Assembly (NCBI GenBank): GCA_014729055.1
Contig: WJKO01000148.1
Span: 1-7,893, forward strand
Length of the DNA stretch: 7,893 nucleotides
Direction: 5' to 3'
DNA from: Promethearchaeota archaeon
Lineage (GTDB): Archaea; Asgardarchaeota; Lokiarchaeia; Sigyniarchaeales; Promethearchaeaceae
In this document: piece after piece, positions 5,864 through 7,893 of the stretch
Layout: each line of letters starts with the position of its first letter
Position numbering within the stretch: position 1 is the first letter of the stretch
Notes under the pieces: model-generated
The model's database searches: none
What the model saw: only the letters and a program-made list of their open reading frames with translations
What the model was told of the DNA's origin: nothing
Made by a program: the position numbers and the translations under genes

Positions 5864-7000
5864 TTAATCCCAATCCATAATTTTTAATTTAATACTCGGA
5901 TTCACGACTATTTCCTTGAAACTTCTCTTTTTCTCAGCTTTAAAAAAATATGATTCAGCAAATTCTCTTAATGCTTCTCTATCCTCATCTGTATGCTTGT
6001 GCCCTCCATTATGATAAAAGATTCCATTCCATTCTGCCGCATCTAACAAGTCATAAATAGGTTGTGTAGCCAAGAACGAACAACTAGTTCCTTTTGGATT
6101 AGCCCATGCATCTTGTTTCCCTTCAACCCTCAATAAAGGGCGGGGCGCGACTAATCCCATAAGATAATGCTGATCAAAAGGTAAGGTTTCTTCTTTACCT
6201 GCAAACCGCTCAAAGTCTGGATGTAGCCAAGCCCACCAGCGTTTATGATCTGTAATTGCTTTCAAATCCTCTGAGTGCTCGCCGAGTGCAAGATATGACC
6301 CCGCACCAGCACATCCCGAACCTGCAGGATTTACAATGGAAATACGCTCATCCAGCGCCCCAGCGAGTAGTGCAGTTTTTCCATTTCTCGAATGTCCTGA
6401 AATCATAACTTGATCTGGATTAATTTCTGACCTTGATAATGCATAATCTACCATTCTCATTGCACCCCATGCCCAAACTGCTATGGAGCCCCATGTGTAT
6501 TTATTTGGAAATAGTCTGTTATATGCTTCTTGTGCAGGACCTATAATCGGATTTCCCATTTTATCCGGTTCCAATTGAGTATTTTGGTATGAAATAACTA
6601 CATATCCCTCCTCAGACATATCATATAGCATATTTCCACCCACATATATTAAGCAAGGTAATTTTTTTTTACCAAAATTTGGAATCTTCTTCTTTTTTTC
6701 CTTAATTGCTTCTTTTGGTGGTATAAGGACATTTCCATCCATTCCAAAATGAACTTCTGACCGGGTTTTGTCCGGTATAATGTCAAAATGAACGTTTTCA
6801 ATAATTTCTCCTGTATCAAAAGTTATTTTTTCTTCAATTGTCGCCTTTACTTCATCGGGCGCCTCTGGAATTGTGCCATATTGGATATTTTGCATTAATT
6901 CAGTTATCTCTGATCTTCTTTTCTCCCAATTCTCTATTGATTTGACTCGTTTACCTTCTTTCGTTAGGAAGGGATCTGGAAATGATTTTATGATTCGCAT
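5864..7000 (-). CDS. CE15-like (glucuronoyl esterase-related) alpha/beta hydrolase
   Basis: A complete 378-residue protein with the overall plan of carbohydrate esterase family 15, whose characterised members cut the ester between 4-O-methyl-glucuronate and lignin alcohols. N-terminal DPFLTKEGKRV and ENWEKRRSEI, then YGTIPEAP (41-48), match the family lead-in. The hydrolase core has CLIYVGG (116-122), YTWGSIAVWAWGAMRMVDY (168-186), and the nucleophile elbow SGHSRNGKTALLAGALDERI (201-220) with S204, R205 and K208. LPFDQHYLMGLVAPRPLL (273-290) precedes D297 in KQDAWANP and H334 in NGGHKH, the probable acid and base. Deviations: the family GCSR cysteine is His203, and the canonical acid in the PQESG motif is absent (here PAGSG, 225-229). 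No signal peptide is present, whereas known CE15 enzymes are mostly secreted, so a cytosolic sugar-ester substrate is likely and the true substrate is open. The ATG at 7000 is the first start after an in-frame stop and has no Shine-Dalgarno. Confidence 0.8.
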   Translation of the reverse strand: MRIIKSFPDPFLTKEGKRVKSIENWEKRRSEITELMQNIQYGTIPEAPDEVKATIEEKITFDTGEIIENVHFDIIPDKTRSEVHFGMDGNVLIPPKEAIKEKKKKIPNFGKKKLPCLIYVGGNMLYDMSEEGYVVISYQNTQLEPDKMGNPIIGPAQEAYNRLFPNKYTWGSIAVWAWGAMRMVDYALSRSEINPDQVMISGHSRNGKTALLAGALDERISIVNPAGSGCAGAGSYLALGEHSEDLKAITDHKRWWAWLHPDFERFAGKEETLPFDQHYLMGLVAPRPLLRVEGKQDAWANPKGTSCSFLATQPIYDLLDAAEWNGIFYHNGGHKHTDEDREALREFAESYFFKAEKKRSFKEIVVNPSIKLKIMDWD

Positions 7001-7061
7001 TAAACTAGCTAAGAGAGGAAGGTTCTTAAAGATTTAACAAAGATTCTACTATAGATTACAT
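7001..7061. promoter_or_regulatory. Divergent promoter region between CE15-like hydrolase and EamA transporter
   Basis: This 61-base spacer separates two head-to-head genes, neither with a Shine-Dalgarno. TTTAAG on the minus strand (7025-7030) lies about 25-30 bases before the hydrolase ATG, and TTTAA on the plus strand (7033-7037 region) about 25-30 bases before the transporter ATG. These are the distances expected for TATA boxes of leaderless archaeal messages. The two overlapping sites would share polymerase access and could link expression of the two genes. Support is positional only. Confidence 0.4.
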
Positions 7062-7893
7062 ATGCAATCAAACATAAAGCAGAGATCCAAGGAATTACAC
7101 GAATTTTCTGGAACGGGAGTTTTATTTGCCCTGATTGTTTTGATTGGAGATGGGATACAACCAATTATTCGACACACCGCACCAACAGATACAAATAATC
7201 TGCTTTATACTCTTGTTGCTTCTTTGGTTGAATTTGTCCTCATAATTCCAATTACATTGGTCATGAGTGGGAAAAAAAGAAGAAATAAAAGAGCAAGGAA
7301 TAAAACAGAAGAAATGAAACAGGAATTTGGGAAAAAACAAGTTTTAATTAGGCTAATGATGATGGGATGCATTTTTGCTATATGCTCGTATCTCTTACTT
7401 TATGGATTGAATCAAATTAATTCCGTAACTGGAATCATTGCAATTAAGACGCAACCGATAAGTATGATAGTTATTGGGTTTTTAATGTTGGGCGAGAAAG
7501 TTAACTTTAAAGAAATACTATGTGCAATCTTAATTATTTTAGGGGCTATTTTTGTAGCAACCGAAGGTACAATGATGTTCTATGAGATTTCAGAATCCGT
7601 AATTATATTGCTAGTTATTCCTATATTCTGGAATATTGGACATGCAATCGCTAAACCCTTGTTAAAAAACGATACTTTAAACGTATATCAGCTTGTATTG
7701 GGGAGAATTGGTTTTGTCTCTCTATTTCTAGCAATCTTCTATATAATTGGTGATCGACGCAACGTAGAGCAGCTTACTAAATTTGACTATCTCCTTCCAA
7801 TGTTTTCAATGGGATTTCTTTGGTTGATACTCCAAATATGCTGGTATAATGGATTAAAGCATTTAAAATTAGCAATTTTGGCTTCAATTGTAG
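7062..7893 (+). CDS. EamA/DMT-superfamily membrane transporter, 3'-truncated
   Basis: The frame opens at ATG 7062 and runs off the window end, giving 277 codons without a stop; family members are usually about 280-320 residues. DMT/EamA proteins carry two five-helix repeats in the cytoplasmic membrane and export or import small metabolites such as amino acids, nucleotide sugars or drugs. Hydrophobic segments are visible at about 17-36, 48-68, 96-117, 120-143, 151-168, 178-198, 209-229, 242-262 and from 266. The first EamA repeat ends with the family pattern KTQPISMIVIGFLMLGEKVN (129-148) followed by a helix ending ILGAIFVATEG (159-169). The second repeat starts near 178 (FWNIGHAIAKPLL). The loop between the second and third segments (69-95) is long and very basic (SGKKRRNKRARNK), so it is presumably cytoplasmic. 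The substrate cannot be told. The gene is divergent from the CE15-like hydrolase, 61 bases away. No Shine-Dalgarno is seen. Confidence 0.88.
   Translation, partial: MQSNIKQRSKELHEFSGTGVLFALIVLIGDGIQPIIRHTAPTDTNNLLYTLVASLVEFVLIIPITLVMSGKKRRNKRARNKTEEMKQEFGKKQVLIRLMMMGCIFAICSYLLLYGLNQINSVTGIIAIKTQPISMIVIGFLMLGEKVNFKEILCAILIILGAIFVATEGTMMFYEISESVIILLVIPIFWNIGHAIAKPLLKNDTLNVYQLVLGRIGFVSLFLAIFYIIGDRRNVEQLTKFDYLLPMFSMGFLWLILQICWYNGLKHLKLAILASIV

Noticed and set aside
7122..7340. Minus-strand open frame opposite the EamA gene
   Set aside because: The plus-strand frame has clear EamA helices and motif, while this frame is a Phe/Cys/Ser-rich reverse-strand artefact.
1..7893. CRISPR array, tRNA, rRNA or insertion sequence
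   Set aside because: No short regular direct repeats, no tRNA arm patterns, no transposase-like protein and no terminal inverted repeats with target duplications were seen.

Overview
The window reads as an AT-rich archaeal chromosome segment. The strongest evidence is the Nop5/fibrillarin gene pair (box C/D RNA-methylation core), an archaeal-type RNase HII, and a member of an archaea-only family of HTH regulators with a long N-terminal domain. Gene starts are a mix of Shine-Dalgarno-led and apparently leaderless, which also fits an archaeon. The lineage cannot be fixed from these bases. An Asgard (Lokiarchaeia-like) or another mesophilic, AT-rich, sugar-using archaeon is plausible, but this is a guess.

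Layout. Positions 1-1141 (+) hold the 3' end of nop5 and the complete fibrillarin gene flpA, one translational pair that modifies rRNA and tRNA. Positions 1176-2291 (+) hold an unrecognised protein made of two tandem copies of a ParB/sulfiredoxin-like domain, each with a DGHHR motif. Positions 2361-3968 (+) hold a bacterial-looking, cytosolic GH20 beta-N-acetylhexosaminidase. This block converges, with only 15 bases between stop codons, on a minus-strand block: rnhB (3984-4676) preceded in transcription by the HTH regulator (4687-5694), and upstream of that a CE15-like alpha/beta hydrolase (5864-7000). A 61-base divergent spacer then leads to an EamA/DMT-family membrane transporter (7062 onward, +), cut by the window end.

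How it fits together. The segment mixes core information-processing genes (nop5, flpA, rnhB, HTH regulator) with accessory genes (GH20, CE15-like hydrolase, DMT transporter, tandem ParB-like protein). GH20 and the CE15-like hydrolase both lack secretion signals, so they would act inside the cell on imported amino-sugar or uronate-type fragments. The neighbouring DMT transporter might handle a related metabolite, but nothing in the sequence proves its substrate. No gap between genes exceeds 170 bases. I see no tRNA, rRNA, CRISPR array or insertion sequence. The most unusual object is the tandem ParB-like protein at 1176-2291, followed by the CE15-like hydrolase with altered active-site motifs.
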